Source of the DNA: CAVQHY01 sp963712465
GTDB lineage: Bacteria; Actinomycetota; Thermoleophilia; Gaiellales; Gaiellaceae
Reading direction: 5' to 3'
NCBI GenBank assembly: GCA_963712465.1
Contig: CAVQHY010000010.1
Location: 135,046-199,045 of the forward strand
DNA: 64,000 nucleotides
Shown here: positions 50,070 to 58,922 of the stretch, in pieces
Position numbering within the stretch: position 1 is the first letter of the stretch
Layout of the letters: each line of letters starts with the position of its first letter
Position numbers and translations under genes: made by a program
The notes under the pieces: generated by a model
The model's database searches: none
What the model was told of the DNA's origin: nothing
What the model saw: the letters and a program-made list of their open reading frames with translations, nothing else

Positions 50070-50501
50070 GCGGCCCGCCGTCGATCGTCACGGCGCTGCC
50101 GTTCATGTACGCCGCTTCCGGAGTGGCGAGAACCGACACGAGCGCCGCGATCTCGCTCGGTTCGCCGGTGCGTCCGGAGGGGATGTCGCGGACAATCGCG
50201 CACGGGCCGTGGGGTCGTCGAGGTACGCGTCCAGCTCGACCACGGGGCGGCCCTGCCCGCCGATCGCCCGGTATGCCTCGATGAACGAGTCGACGACCTG
50301 ATCCTCGTCCGATGCGTCGCAGATCGACCCTCCCGCGCGGTCGGACGCCAGCTCGGCCAGCGCGACGGCGAGTATCTCGGTACGCGTCCCCAGGATCCAG
50401 ACCCGCGCGTCCTCGTCGACGAAGCGGCGGGCCACGGCAAGCCCGATACCGCTCGCCCCGCCGGAGACGAGCGCACCGCGATCGGCGTGGAGCGCGGTCA
50501 T
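50062..50501 (-). pseudogene. Short-chain dehydrogenase remnant
   Basis: The N-terminus is a normal SDR (ALVSGGASGIGLAVARRF, WILGTRTEILAVALAELASD, CDASDEDQVVDSFIEAYRAI). The sequence then jumps straight to the C-terminal part (VVELDAYLDDPTARA). A further one-base shift is needed to read IVRDIPSGRTGEPSEIAALV and the usual end GSAVTIDGGPLA. About 90-100 residues with the Asn-Ser-Tyr-Lys active site are missing. It is a deletion remnant. Its ATG overlaps the ftcD stop by four bases, so it was once a working member of this operon. Confidence 0.8.
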
Positions 50502-51392
50502 GTCGCCTCCTCGAGGATGCGAAGCTCGAGCACGCGGCCCGCGTCCAGGCCCTCGAGCCGAAGCGGCGATCGTGCCGCGGCGATCACCGGCCCGACCGGC
50601 ATCAGCCCGACCAGCTCGCTCCTGGCGACCTCCACCCCGCGTAGGTGCGCCTCCGCCGTGATCCGCTCGACGACGGCGTGCGGCGGTGTCGCCTGCCAGT
50701 CGACGATGTTCATGCTCACCTGGACGAGGCCGGCGGTCGGTAGGTCGAGCCCGAGGGCGCGTACCCCGGGGAGACCCCCGTCACGCTCGCGCACGACCGC
50801 CGCGATCTGCCGGGCGATGCCCACATCGTCGCTTGCGAGATCGACATTGAAGGCGATCAGCGGCGAGCGCACGCCCACGATCACCCCACCTGCCTTCGGG
50901 TGCAATTGCCTCGGCCCGCGGTCGGGAGCCAGCTCGCCGGAGTCGATTCGACGTTGCAGCTCCTGGGTCCCGCCGCGACGGAAGAACGCCGGCTCGCGCG
51001 CCGGCCGTCGAGAGTCTTCCGTAGAAGAAGACCGGCAGCTCGAGCTCGCGTGCGATGCGATCGGCGAGCTCGAGCGCCGCCTCCCGGGCAGCATTCTCCG
51101 CGGCCGGGTCGAGCGGCACGATGGGGACCACGTCCGCGGCGCCGATGCGCGGGTGCGCGCCGTCGTGAGCCGTGAGGTCGATGAGCTCCGCGGCGCGGGC
51201 GATCCCGGAGAGCAGCGTGTCGACGAGTTGCCCGCCCGTGCCGACGAGCGTGTAGACGGAGCGATGGTGGTCGGGATCGGCGTGGACGTCGAGCAGCCGC
51301 GCCGGCCGGGAGAACGCCTCGCGAAGGCCCGCCAGCACGACCGCGTCGCGGCCCTCGCTGAGGTTGGGAACGGACTCGAGCGGCAGCGGCAC
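50498..51392 (-). CDS. ftcD: Glutamate formimidoyltransferase, with an apparent frameshift
   Basis: Transfers the formimino group of N-formimino-glutamate, the HutI product, to tetrahydrofolate. The N-terminal half reads from GTG 51392 (LESVPNLSEGRDAVV, DVHADPDHHRSVYTLVG, DGAHPRIGAADVVPIVP, LPVFFYG). The rest reads in the next frame (ARREP-like REPAFFRRGGTQELQRRI, PKAGGVIVGVRSPLIAFNVDL, GLVQVSMNIVDW). The switch is at about 51015-51025, within TTCTACGGAAGAC. Dropping one A restores YGDSRRPAREPAFF. It should be the first gene of the hut operon. Confidence 0.82.
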
Positions 51393-51486
51393 CTGGCGAT
51401 GATACGACGCCCTCCGCGGACGGCGGGCCTGCCCGACAGCCGCGTGCGGCTCGAGCTTCCCGTAGTAAGGCACGCCCGGCCTCCTC

Positions 51487-51541
51487 CCCGCTTCGAGCGT
51501 ACCGAGCAAGGGCACGCGTGTGTGACACGGACTGTGCCGGA
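51487..51541 (+). repeat. Dispersed intergenic repeat, copy C
   Basis: CCCCGCTTCGAGCGTACCG (51487-51505) matches the core of copies A and B. It is followed by CGCGTGTGTGACACGG, like the GCGCGTGTGTCACGAAC of copy B. It lies in the divergent gap between ftcD and the ABC exporter genes. Confidence 0.45.
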
Positions 51542-51616
51542 TTAGCGACCGGCGAGCGCCGGATCGGTGACGCGCCGCGTGTCGGCGCGACCATCGGGGG
51601 CTCGGTGTCGCCCGGC

Positions 51617-51622
51617 TAGACT
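51617..51622 (+). promoter_or_regulatory. -10 box TAGACT of the ABC exporter operon
   Basis: Six bases before the GTG start at 51629, so the mRNA would be leaderless. No good -35 box is visible. Confidence 0.45.
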
Positions 51623-51628
51623 CGATTC

Positions 51629-53401
51629 GTGGTCGCCTCTTCGCCTCCGTTCAGACGCACGTTCCTACGCCTGCTGGGGTTCCTGCGCCCCTACCGGTGG
51701 TCGGTCGGGCTGTCGATCGTGCTGGCGATCGGCGCCCAGGCGTGCGCGATCGCCATCCCCCTCGTCGTCGCCCAGGTGATCGACGGAGCCATCCCCGACG
51801 AGGACGAGACGCAGCTTTGGCTCCTCATCGGAGCAGTCACGCTGATCGGTTTCGTGAAAGCACTTCTCCTCGTCGGCAGGCGCTTCATCGCCGGCCGTCA
51901 GGCGCTCGCGGTCGACTTCGACCTGCGAAACGCCCTCTACGGGCACCTGTTGCGGCTCTCGTGGGGCTTCTACGACCGCCACCAGACCGGCCAGCTGATG
52001 TCGCGGGCGACGGTCGACCTCCAGAGCGTCCGCTTCTTCCTCGGCTACGGGCTGATCTTCTTCAGCCAGCACGTCCTCACCGTCGTCGCCGTCACTGCGA
52101 TCGTCTTCGTGCTCGACTGGCAGCTCGCCCTCATCGCCCTCGCGATCGTGCCTCTGCTCGTTCTCGTGGCTCACCGCTACTCGGCGCGCTCCCATCCGAT
52201 CCTCCGCGACGTCCAGCAGCGGCTCGCCGACATGACCACCGTCGCCGAGGAGAACATCGTCGGCGTCAACGTCGTCAAGGCATTCGCGCAGGAGCCGCGT
52301 GAGGCGGAGCGCTTCGACGGCCGCACCGAAGCCGTGTTCGAGAAGTCGATCGAGGCGACGCGGCAGCAGTCGTTCTACGTGCCCGCGCTCGGCTTCCTCC
52401 CGCTCGTGGCTCAGGCCGCGGTTCTGCTCGTCGGCGGCCGCCAGGTGATCGAGGGCGAGCTGCTGCTCGGAGACTTCGTCGCCTTCAACATCTACCTGCT
52501 CATGCTCGTCATGCCGCTGCGGATGCTCGGCATGTGGATCGGGATGGGCCAGCGCGCGATCGCCTCGGGCGAGCGGATCTTCCAGGTGCTCGACGAGCCG
52601 GAGGAGATCGTCGACCGGCCGGATGCTCGTAGCCTTCCCGAGGGCGGGGGCCGGATTCGATTCGAGCGCGTGACCTTCGGCTACGACGCCGACCGGCCCG
52701 TTCTCCACGAGCTCGACTTCGAGCTCGAGCCGGGAACGACGGTCGCGCTGATCGGGCACACGGGCTCGGGCAAGACGACGTTGACCGCGCTCGTGCCGCG
52801 CTTCTACGACGTGACGGCGGGTCGCGTGCTCCTCGACGGCGCCGACGTCCGCGACATCACGCTGGCGGAGCTTCGGCGCGCCGTCGGGGTCGTGTCGCAG
52901 GACCCGTTTCTCTTCTCGACGACCGTCTCGGAGAACATCGCCTTCGGCAATCCGGGAGCGACCGAGGAGGACGTCGAGCGCGCCGCGCGGATGGCTCAGG
53001 CCGACGAGTTCGTGCGCGAGCTGCCCCACGGGTACGAGACGGTGATCGGCGAGCGGGGGATCACGCTCTCCGGCGGGCAGCGTCAGCGCCTCGCGATCGC
53101 TCGCGCGATCGTCACCAATCCGCGCGTGCTCGTCCTCGACGACGCCACCGCGTCCGTCGACTCCACCACCGAGGCGCGCATCCGGCTCGGTCTGCGCGAG
53201 GCGATGAAGGGCCGCACGACCCTGATCATCGCCCACCGGCTCTCGACGATCTCACTCGCCGACGAGATCGTCGTCCTCGAGCACGGTCGCATCGTCGCGC
53301 GCGGAACCGCCGACGAGCTCGGCGGCACGAGCCACGTCTACCGGGAGCTGATCGCCACCGAGCTCGTGGGGACAGAAGCAGCCCGGGAGCTCTCCGCCTG
53401 A
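51629..53401 (+). CDS. ABC exporter half-transporter A (degenerate Walker B)
   Basis: A 590-residue fused exporter with six membrane helices (residues about 20-310) and an ATPase domain: Walker A GHTGSGKTT, Q-loop VVSQDPFLF, signature LSGGQRQRLA, Walker B VLVLDDATASVDS, H-loop IIAHRLSTIS. The catalytic Glu after Walker B is Asp, as in the inactive site of heterodimeric exporters such as TM287/288 and BmrCD. It must pair with the next gene product. Substrate unknown (drug, lipid or peptide). It overlaps half B by one base (TGATG). Confidence 0.92.
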   Translation: MVASSPPFRRTFLRLLGFLRPYRWSVGLSIVLAIGAQACAIAIPLVVAQVIDGAIPDEDETQLWLLIGAVTLIGFVKALLLVGRRFIAGRQALAVDFDLRNALYGHLLRLSWGFYDRHQTGQLMSRATVDLQSVRFFLGYGLIFFSQHVLTVVAVTAIVFVLDWQLALIALAIVPLLVLVAHRYSARSHPILRDVQQRLADMTTVAEENIVGVNVVKAFAQEPREAERFDGRTEAVFEKSIEATRQQSFYVPALGFLPLVAQAAVLLVGGRQVIEGELLLGDFVAFNIYLLMLVMPLRMLGMWIGMGQRAIASGERIFQVLDEPEEIVDRPDARSLPEGGGRIRFERVTFGYDADRPVLHELDFELEPGTTVALIGHTGSGKTTLTALVPRFYDVTAGRVLLDGADVRDITLAELRRAVGVVSQDPFLFSTTVSENIAFGNPGATEEDVERAARMAQADEFVRELPHGYETVIGERGITLSGGQRQRLAIARAIVTNPRVLVLDDATASVDSTTEARIRLGLREAMKGRTTLIIAHRLSTISLADEIVVLEHGRIVARGTADELGGTSHVYRELIATELVGTEAARELSA

Positions 53402-55215
53402 TGCGCGCGCCCTGGAGCCACGCACCCCAGACCTACCTGACCGAGAAGCGCGCGTCGAGCGTCGACGACTGGAGCTGGGCACGGACGATGCGCCGTATCG
53501 GCCTGCTCGCGCAGCTCGCCCGGCCCTACCGCCGCCGCGTCGTCCTCGCAACGATCTCGCTTCTCGTCGCGACTGCGACCGCTCTCGCACCACCGTTTCT
53601 CGCCGGGCTCGCGATCGACCGCGGGATCGCCGACGGCGACCTCGAGGCGCTCGGCTGGATCGTTGCCGCCTTCCTCGCCGCCGCGGTTCTGAACTGGGGT
53701 GCGTCGACGGCGCAGACGTACACGACCGGCTGGGTCGGGGAGCGCATCCTCGCCGACCTCCGCGGGAGGCTGTTCGCGCACCTGCAGCGCCTGTCCCTCG
53801 GCTTCTACGAGCGCAACCGCGCCGGCGCGATCATCTCGCGGCTCACGAACGACGTCGAGGCTCTCGATCAGCTCGTCACCGACGGCGCCACCAGCCTCGT
53901 GCAGAACTCGCTCATGCTCGTCGGCACGGCGATCATCCTCTTCGTGCTCGACTGGCGGCTCGCGCTGGCGACGCTCGCGGTCTTCCCGCTCATGAGCATC
54001 GCCACCCGCATGTTCCGACGGCGATCCACGCAGGCGTACAAGCAGGTGCGTGAGCGCCTCTCGCACGTAACCGCGACCCTGCAGGAGGGGATCTCGGGCA
54101 TGCGCGTGGTCCAGGCGTTCGAGCGCCAGTCGCGAAACCTGGACGAGTTTCGCGACGTCAACGGCGCCTACCGCGACGCGAACTACGCCACCGTCGTCCT
54201 CAACGGGCTCTACTTCCCCTTCGTCGACTTCCTCTCCGCCGCTGCGACAGCGGTCGTGCTCGGCTACGGCGGCTACCTCGTCTTCGGCGGCTCTCTCACC
54301 GTCGGCGCGCTGTTCGCGTTCATCGGCTACCTGGCGAACTTCTTCGATCCGGTGCAGCAGCTCTCGCAGCTCTACAACACGTTTCTAGCCGCCGTGGCCG
54401 CGCTCGACAAGATCACCGACGTGCTCGAGGAGGAGCCCGAGCTGGTCGACCGCCCCAACGCCGTCGAGCTGCCGCGCATCGTCGGCGACGTGCGCTTCGA
54501 GGGCGTGCGCTTCGCGTACGGCCGCGGGCCCGAGGTCCTGCACGGCATCGACCTGGACATCCGGTCCGGGACGACGGTCGCGCTCGTCGGCCATACGGGC
54601 GCCGGGAAGTCGACGATCGCGAAGCTGCTCGCCCGCTTCTACGATCCCACGGAGGGACGGATCGTGGTCGACGGCCACGACCTCCGGGAAGTCACGCAGC
54701 GGAGCCTCCGCACCCAGTTGGGCGTCGTGCCGCAGGAGGGGTTCCTGTTCGCCGGGACCGTCCGCGACAACATCGCCTTCGCCCGGCCGGGAGCTGGGGA
54801 CGAGGAGGTCGCCGCCGCCGCCGCGGCGGTCGGCGTCCACGACTTCATCCTGTCGCTCGAGCACGGCTACGACACCGAGGTCGGCGAGCGCGGGAGCCGG
54901 CTGTCGCTCGGCCAGTGCCAGCTCGTCGCGTTCGCCCGGGCGCTCCTCGCCGACCCGCGCATCCTCATCCTCGACGAGGCGACCTCGAGCGTCGACATCG
55001 GCACCGAGCGACGGATCGAGCGGGCGCTCGACCGGCTGCTCACCGGCCGCACCGCGTTCATCATCGCGCACCGGCTCTCGACGATCATGAGCGCCGACGA
55101 GATCGTCGTGCTCGAGCACGGACGGGTCCTCGAGCGGGGCTCGCACGATGAGCTCGTCTCTCGCGGCGGCGCCTACCTCGCGCTCTACGGCGACTGGGTA
55201 GCGACGGCTGCCTGA
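53401..55215 (+). CDS. ABC exporter half-transporter B (non-standard signature motif)
   Basis: A 604-residue partner of half A. About 50 residues of cytoplasmic N-terminus, six helices, and an ATPase domain with Walker A GHTGAGKST, Walker B ILILDEATSSVD with a proper Glu, and H-loop IIAHRLSTIM. The signature is LSLGQCQL instead of LSGGQ. In a heterodimer its signature faces the Asp-containing site of half A, so one ATP site is catalytic and the other is degenerate, which agrees with known heterodimers. Confidence 0.92.
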   Translation: MRAPWSHAPQTYLTEKRASSVDDWSWARTMRRIGLLAQLARPYRRRVVLATISLLVATATALAPPFLAGLAIDRGIADGDLEALGWIVAAFLAAAVLNWGASTAQTYTTGWVGERILADLRGRLFAHLQRLSLGFYERNRAGAIISRLTNDVEALDQLVTDGATSLVQNSLMLVGTAIILFVLDWRLALATLAVFPLMSIATRMFRRRSTQAYKQVRERLSHVTATLQEGISGMRVVQAFERQSRNLDEFRDVNGAYRDANYATVVLNGLYFPFVDFLSAAATAVVLGYGGYLVFGGSLTVGALFAFIGYLANFFDPVQQLSQLYNTFLAAVAALDKITDVLEEEPELVDRPNAVELPRIVGDVRFEGVRFAYGRGPEVLHGIDLDIRSGTTVALVGHTGAGKSTIAKLLARFYDPTEGRIVVDGHDLREVTQRSLRTQLGVVPQEGFLFAGTVRDNIAFARPGAGDEEVAAAAAAVGVHDFILSLEHGYDTEVGERGSRLSLGQCQLVAFARALLADPRILILDEATSSVDIGTERRIERALDRLLTGRTAFIIAHRLSTIMSADEIVVLEHGRVLERGSHDELVSRGGAYLALYGDWVATAA

Positions 55216-55232
55216 TCTAGGGTGTCGGGCTG

Positions 55233-55907
55233 GTGAGGCCCGGACAGGTGATCGGAGAGGCATGGGCCGTCTACCGGCACTACTGGTCGCACCTCGTGCC
55301 GATCGCGTTCATCGTCTACGCCCTCCTCTCCGTGTTCACGCTGGCCGTGACCCTGCTCTCCGGCCCGACGCTCGGTGAGCTCGCGGGCGCCTTCATCGCC
55401 CTCGTCGGCTTCTTCTGGACCCAGGGGGCGCTCGTCGAGGCGGTCGCCGACCTTCGCGACGGTCGCGCGGACCTCACGGTCGGGCAGACGCTGGAGCGCG
55501 TCGCGGGGCGCATCAACGTGCTCAGCGCGGCGGCGATCCTCGCGTGGATCGGAATCTTCGTCGGCTTCGTCTGCTTCATCGTCCCGGGCTTCGTCCTGCT
55601 GACGATCTGGAGCCTGATCGTCCCTGCGATCATGCTCGAGCGCCGGGGGGTGCTCGGCTCGTTCGGCCGAAGCCGCGAGCTCGTGCGGGGAAACGGCTGG
55701 AACGTGTTCGCGGTCATCCTGATGACGCTCCTGATCGCGCTCGCCGTGCGGATCGTGTTTGTGCTCGTGTTCTCGTGGCTTCCCACGACCGCGAACAATT
55801 CACTTTCGTTCCTCTTCAGCTCGACGCTGATCGCTCCGTTTCTCGCGATCGCGTGGACGCTCATGTACTACCGCCTCCGCGGTGACGGGCAAGCCTCTGC
55901 CGCCTAG
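55233..55907 (+). CDS. Multi-helix membrane protein (GPDPase_memb-like), paralogue 1
   Basis: A 224-residue membrane protein with about six helices. It shows a conserved pattern also seen in the next gene: IGEAWAVYRHYWSHLVPIA, FFWTQGALVEAV, IVPGFVLLTIWSLIVPAIMLERRGVLGSFGRSRELVRGN. This resembles the membrane domain attached to some glycerophosphodiester phosphodiesterases and YciC-type proteins. No catalytic domain. It lies 17 bases after the ABC exporter, so it may assist it. Confidence 0.75.
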   Translation: MRPGQVIGEAWAVYRHYWSHLVPIAFIVYALLSVFTLAVTLLSGPTLGELAGAFIALVGFFWTQGALVEAVADLRDGRADLTVGQTLERVAGRINVLSAAAILAWIGIFVGFVCFIVPGFVLLTIWSLIVPAIMLERRGVLGSFGRSRELVRGNGWNVFAVILMTLLIALAVRIVFVLVFSWLPTTANNSLSFLFSSTLIAPFLAIAWTLMYYRLRGDGQASAA

Positions 55908-56574
55908 CCGCCTGTCGATCGGCGACGTGCTCGGGGAGTCCTGGCTCCTGTACACGCGTAACTCGCCGCGTCTGATCGCGACCGCCGCCGTCGTGTTCGG
56001 CGCACTCTCGCTCGTCGATCTCGCCGTCGACGCTGCCGTCGGCGCGCGCTGGCTGCTCGTCGCCGTCGGCGTGGCGGTGACCGTGGTGGGCACGTTCTGG
56101 CTCCAGGGAGCGCTCGTCGTGCTCGTGGCCGCGATCCGCTCAGGCCGCGCGACCATGCCGGGCGGCGAGCTCTACCGCCGTGTCGAGCCCCGGCTCGCCG
56201 CCCTCGTCGGCGCCGGGCTGCTCGCGGCCGTCGGCGTCGCGCTCGGAATCGTGCTGCTGATCGTCCCCGGGCTGGTGCTCCTCACGCTCTGGAGCATGAT
56301 CGTGCCGGCGATCGTCCTGGAGGAGCGCGGAGTGCGGGATTCCTTTCGGCGGAGCATGGAGCTCGTCCGTGGCAGCGGGCTCCGCGTCTTCGCGATCATC
56401 GTGCTCACCGTCCTGCTCGCGACGATCGTCGGCGCGGTCGTCAGGGCGCTGTTCACGCCGCTCCCCGACGTGCTCGCCTACTACGCCAGCGGCGTCGTCG
56501 CGAACAGCGTTACCGTGCCGTTCGTGGCAATCGCATGGACGCTGACGTACTTCGCGCTCCGGGAACGGTCGTGA
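55882..56574 (+). CDS. Multi-helix membrane protein, paralogue 2
   Basis: A 230-residue protein with the same layout as paralogue 1 (GDVLGESWLLYTRNSPRLIA, FWLQGALVVLVAAI, IVPGLVLLTLWSMIVPAIVLEERGVRDSF). It overlaps paralogue 1 by 26 bases and the HD gene by four (GTGA). The pair comes from a tandem duplication; no function can be assigned. Confidence 0.75.
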   Translation: MTGKPLPPSRLSIGDVLGESWLLYTRNSPRLIATAAVVFGALSLVDLAVDAAVGARWLLVAVGVAVTVVGTFWLQGALVVLVAAIRSGRATMPGGELYRRVEPRLAALVGAGLLAAVGVALGIVLLIVPGLVLLTLWSMIVPAIVLEERGVRDSFRRSMELVRGSGLRVFAIIVLTVLLATIVGAVVRALFTPLPDVLAYYASGVVANSVTVPFVAIAWTLTYFALRERS

Positions 56575-57452
56575 GCGAGCTCGACGACGAGCTCCAGGAG
56601 CGGATCGACGAGCCGGTCGCCGCCGAGGCCGAGGAGGAGGCCCGACTCACGCCGTCCGAGGCCGTGGGCGCGATGCGGATCAACGCGCCCGTGCGGTCGA
56701 ACCGCAAGCTCGCCAAGGTTCTCGACCGGGTCAACGCCGACGACCAGATCAAGGCGTGGTGGCACGTCGCGAACGTCAACGCGGTCAAGCGACTCGAGAT
56801 CAACGACCACTCGTGGGTGCACGTCCAGATCGTCACGAACATCTCGCTCAAGCTGCTGCGACTGCTCGTCAAGCACAGCGTCCAGCCGGCCATGGTCGCC
56901 GACTACGGCATGACCCGGGACGACTCCGAGGTCGTCGTTGCCCTCGCGGCCCTCACGCATTGCGTCGGCATGTCCGTGCACCGCGAGCACCACGAGGACT
57001 TCAGCCTCTTCCTCGCCGAGCCCAAGCTGCGCGAGCTCCTCGACGGGCTGTACGACGAGCCCGAGCGCACGGTCGTCGTCTCCGAGGTGCTCCAGGCGAT
57101 CACCAGCCACCGCTCAGACGGCAAGCCGCTCACCGTCGAGGCCGGGATCCTCCGCGTCGCCGACGCTCTCGACATGGCCAAGGGCCGCTCCCGGATCCCG
57201 TTCGAGCGCGGCCGCCTGTCGATCCACTCCCTGTCGGCCGCCGCGATCGAGTCGGTGCGGATCACGGACGGCGAGACGACCCCGATCCTGATCGAGATCG
57301 CCATGGTCAACTCGTCGGGCGTATACCAGATCGACGAGCTCCTGAAGGCGAAGCTCCGCGGCTCGGGCCTCGAGCGCTACGTCGAGGTGGTGGCGAGAAT
57401 CGAGGCCGAGCAGGAGCAGCGCATGATCCCCCTCTACCGCCTCCAGCTCTGA
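56571..57452 (+). CDS. HD-domain metal-dependent phosphohydrolase-like protein
   Basis: A 293-residue protein. An acidic start, then a helical domain with His and Asp residues typical of an HD fold: WWHVANVNAVKRLEINDHSWVH, ALTHCVGMSVHREHHEDFS, ITSHR, RVADALDMAKGRSR. A roughly 80-residue C-terminal domain follows. HD enzymes hydrolyse nucleotides or phosphate esters, but the substrate is unknown. GTG 56571 overlaps the previous gene by four bases. The tRNA-Gln promoter -35 box sits on its last codons. Confidence 0.78.
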   Translation: MSELDDELQERIDEPVAAEAEEEARLTPSEAVGAMRINAPVRSNRKLAKVLDRVNADDQIKAWWHVANVNAVKRLEINDHSWVHVQIVTNISLKLLRLLVKHSVQPAMVADYGMTRDDSEVVVALAALTHCVGMSVHREHHEDFSLFLAEPKLRELLDGLYDEPERTVVVSEVLQAITSHRSDGKPLTVEAGILRVADALDMAKGRSRIPFERGRLSIHSLSAAAIESVRITDGETTPILIEIAMVNSSGVYQIDELLKAKLRGSGLERYVEVVARIEAEQEQRMIPLYRLQL

Positions 57453-57477
57453 CCGGAACAGCCCGTCGCGCTACACT
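57449..57477 (+). promoter_or_regulatory. Promoter of tRNA-Gln
   Basis: A -35 like CTGACC (57449-57454), a 17-base spacer and a -10 TACACT (57472-57477). Transcription would begin just before the tRNA at 57489. It overlaps the end of the HD gene. Confidence 0.6.
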
Positions 57478-57488
57478 TCGACCGCCGT

Positions 57489-57559
57489 TGCGGGATCGTC
57501 TAATGGTAGGACGCCTGACTCTGGATCAGGTAGTCTAGGTTCGAATCCTAGTCCCGCAG
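57489..57559 (+). tRNA. tRNA-Gln, anticodon CTG
   Basis: A complete cloverleaf. The acceptor TGCGGGA pairs with TCCCGCA; the D arm is GTCTAATGGTAGGAC. The anticodon stem CCTGA/TCAGG carries loop CTCTGGA with anticodon CTG (reads CAG). The T arm is AGGTTCGAATCCT. Discriminator G, and CCA is not encoded (CCT follows). The 3' end is next to an integrase gene, which makes it a likely attachment site. Confidence 0.97.
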
Positions 57560-57567
57560 CCTCACGA

Positions 57568-57590
57568 AAGCCCCGCAAAAGCGGGGTTTT
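57568..57590 (+). terminator. Rho-independent terminator of tRNA-Gln
   Basis: CCCCGC-AAAA-GCGGGG (57571-57586) followed by TTTT and then CTGTTTT. The flanking A's can pair with the T-run. It is the clearest intrinsic terminator in the window. Confidence 0.9.
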
Positions 57591-57618
57591 CTGTTTTCAG
57601 CGAGGGAGACGACTGTGG

Positions 57619-57642
57619 CCGCGGTCAAACACGCGGTCAAAC
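57619..57642. repeat. Tandem direct repeat CGCGGTCAAAC, possible integrase arm sites
   Basis: CGCGGTCAAAC occurs at 57620-57630 and 57632-57642, spaced by 12 bases. The inverse, GTTTGACCGCG, is at 59570-59580, beyond int and the excisionase gene. The first two lie between the tRNA and int. Confidence 0.5.
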
Positions 57643-57694
57643 GGGCATCCGAGCGCCAAACGCGGACGGCCGCAGAGAAGATGGTGGTGATCGA

Positions 57695-58918
57695 CTAGAA
57701 GCTGACCTGAGCTCGAACCTTGGCGGCATCCTGCGCGACGCTCGGCTTCGGCATCGCGACGAGCGCGTCCATGAAGTCGACCGACGGCAGATCGTCTGGC
57801 AGCAGATGCGTGTAGACCGAGAGCGTGAAGCTCGCGCTGTGGTGCCCTAGCACGACCTGCGCCTGCTTGGCGTTTGCCCCGTGGCGGAAGAGCAACGTCG
57901 CGAACGTGTGCCTGAAGACGTGAAAGCCACTCACCCACGGGACGCCTGCCGCCTTAGCCGCTGGCCTCAATACGCGGCGGCGGACGTTGTGCGCGTCGAG
58001 AGCCCCGCCGCTAGACGACGTGAACACCAGTGCATCGTCGCCGACCGCGCCCGCGTCCTTCCTGAGCGACCAAAGCGTCTGCGCCATACCTGGCGACAGC
58101 GGCACCGTCCGCCGCCCAGAGCGCGTCTTGGGCGGAGCGAAGCTCCCCCGGTAGTAGCGCCGACGGACGTGCAGCTGACGGCGACCTAGATCAAGGTCTG
58201 ACCAGCGCAGCGCAAGCGCCTCGGCGATTCGCAAGCCCGTGCCAGCGAGAAGCTCGAAGAGCGGCCGGTGCCCGACCGCGAGCTCGGCGAGCACACGCGC
58301 GAGCTCCTCCTCGGTCATCGCCTTCGCCTTCTCCTTGCGGTCGTCGTCAAGCTCGGCGTCCGCCGGTCGCGTGACCCGGACACCGGCGCACGGGTTCCGC
58401 TCTATGAGCTCGTCCTCGAGGGCGCAGCCGAACAGACAACGGACGGGCGCGAGCGCGAGACGCACCGTGTTGTGGCTGACGCCGCGCGACTGGACGTGCG
58501 CGACAAACCGCTTCACATCGCGGGGCCCGATCGAGCGAAGCTTGCGGTCGCCGAAGAACGGAATCGCGTCACGCTCGAGCGACGCCACATAGTCGGCAAG
58601 CGTCGACTCGCGAATCCCCTTCGACGTCCTGCCGCCGTACGTCCTCCCCCACTCCTTGGCGTACTGTCGAAACGTGACCACCTCGGCGTCGACGTCGTCG
58701 CGCCGGTAGTCGCCGCGGCGGATGTCCGCGCGCGTCGTCGCCTTCAGGTCGCGCGCCTCGTTGAACGTTTTTGCGTAGATCCGCCTCTGCTTCCCGGTGA
58801 TTGGGTCGCGGAAGCAGTACACATAGCGGCCACCGCGCCGGAAGACGCCAGGCTCCGACGTCCGCTCCATCCGCGGGTTTCTCGACGAGGGACGCGCAGT
58901 AGTCTGCGTGATCGACAT
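57695..58918 (-). CDS. int: Tyrosine recombinase/integrase
   Basis: A 407-residue phage-type integrase. An N-terminal AP2-like DNA-binding region (residues 20-70, RYVYCFRDPITGKQRRIYAKTF), an SAM-like core domain (80-175), and the catalytic domain. The catalytic residues are Arg230 (GTGLRIAEAL), Lys264, His333 and Arg336 (HVFRHTFA), His359 (LGHHS) and Tyr369. All are present, so it may be active. It points towards the tRNA-Gln, which is probably its attB site. Confidence 0.95.
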   Translation of the reverse strand: MSITQTTARPSSRNPRMERTSEPGVFRRGGRYVYCFRDPITGKQRRIYAKTFNEARDLKATTRADIRRGDYRRDDVDAEVVTFRQYAKEWGRTYGGRTSKGIRESTLADYVASLERDAIPFFGDRKLRSIGPRDVKRFVAHVQSRGVSHNTVRLALAPVRCLFGCALEDELIERNPCAGVRVTRPADAELDDDRKEKAKAMTEEELARVLAELAVGHRPLFELLAGTGLRIAEALALRWSDLDLGRRQLHVRRRYYRGSFAPPKTRSGRRTVPLSPGMAQTLWSLRKDAGAVGDDALVFTSSSGGALDAHNVRRRVLRPAAKAAGVPWVSGFHVFRHTFATLLFRHGANAKQAQVVLGHHSASFTLSVYTHLLPDDLPSVDFMDALVAMPKPSVAQDAAKVRAQVSF

Positions 58919-58922
58919 GGAG

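Noticed and set aside
51665..53236. A 523-codon reverse-strand frame opposite the ABC exporter
   Set aside because: Very acidic, His/Asp/Glu-rich mirror of a clear ABC transporter; no family match.
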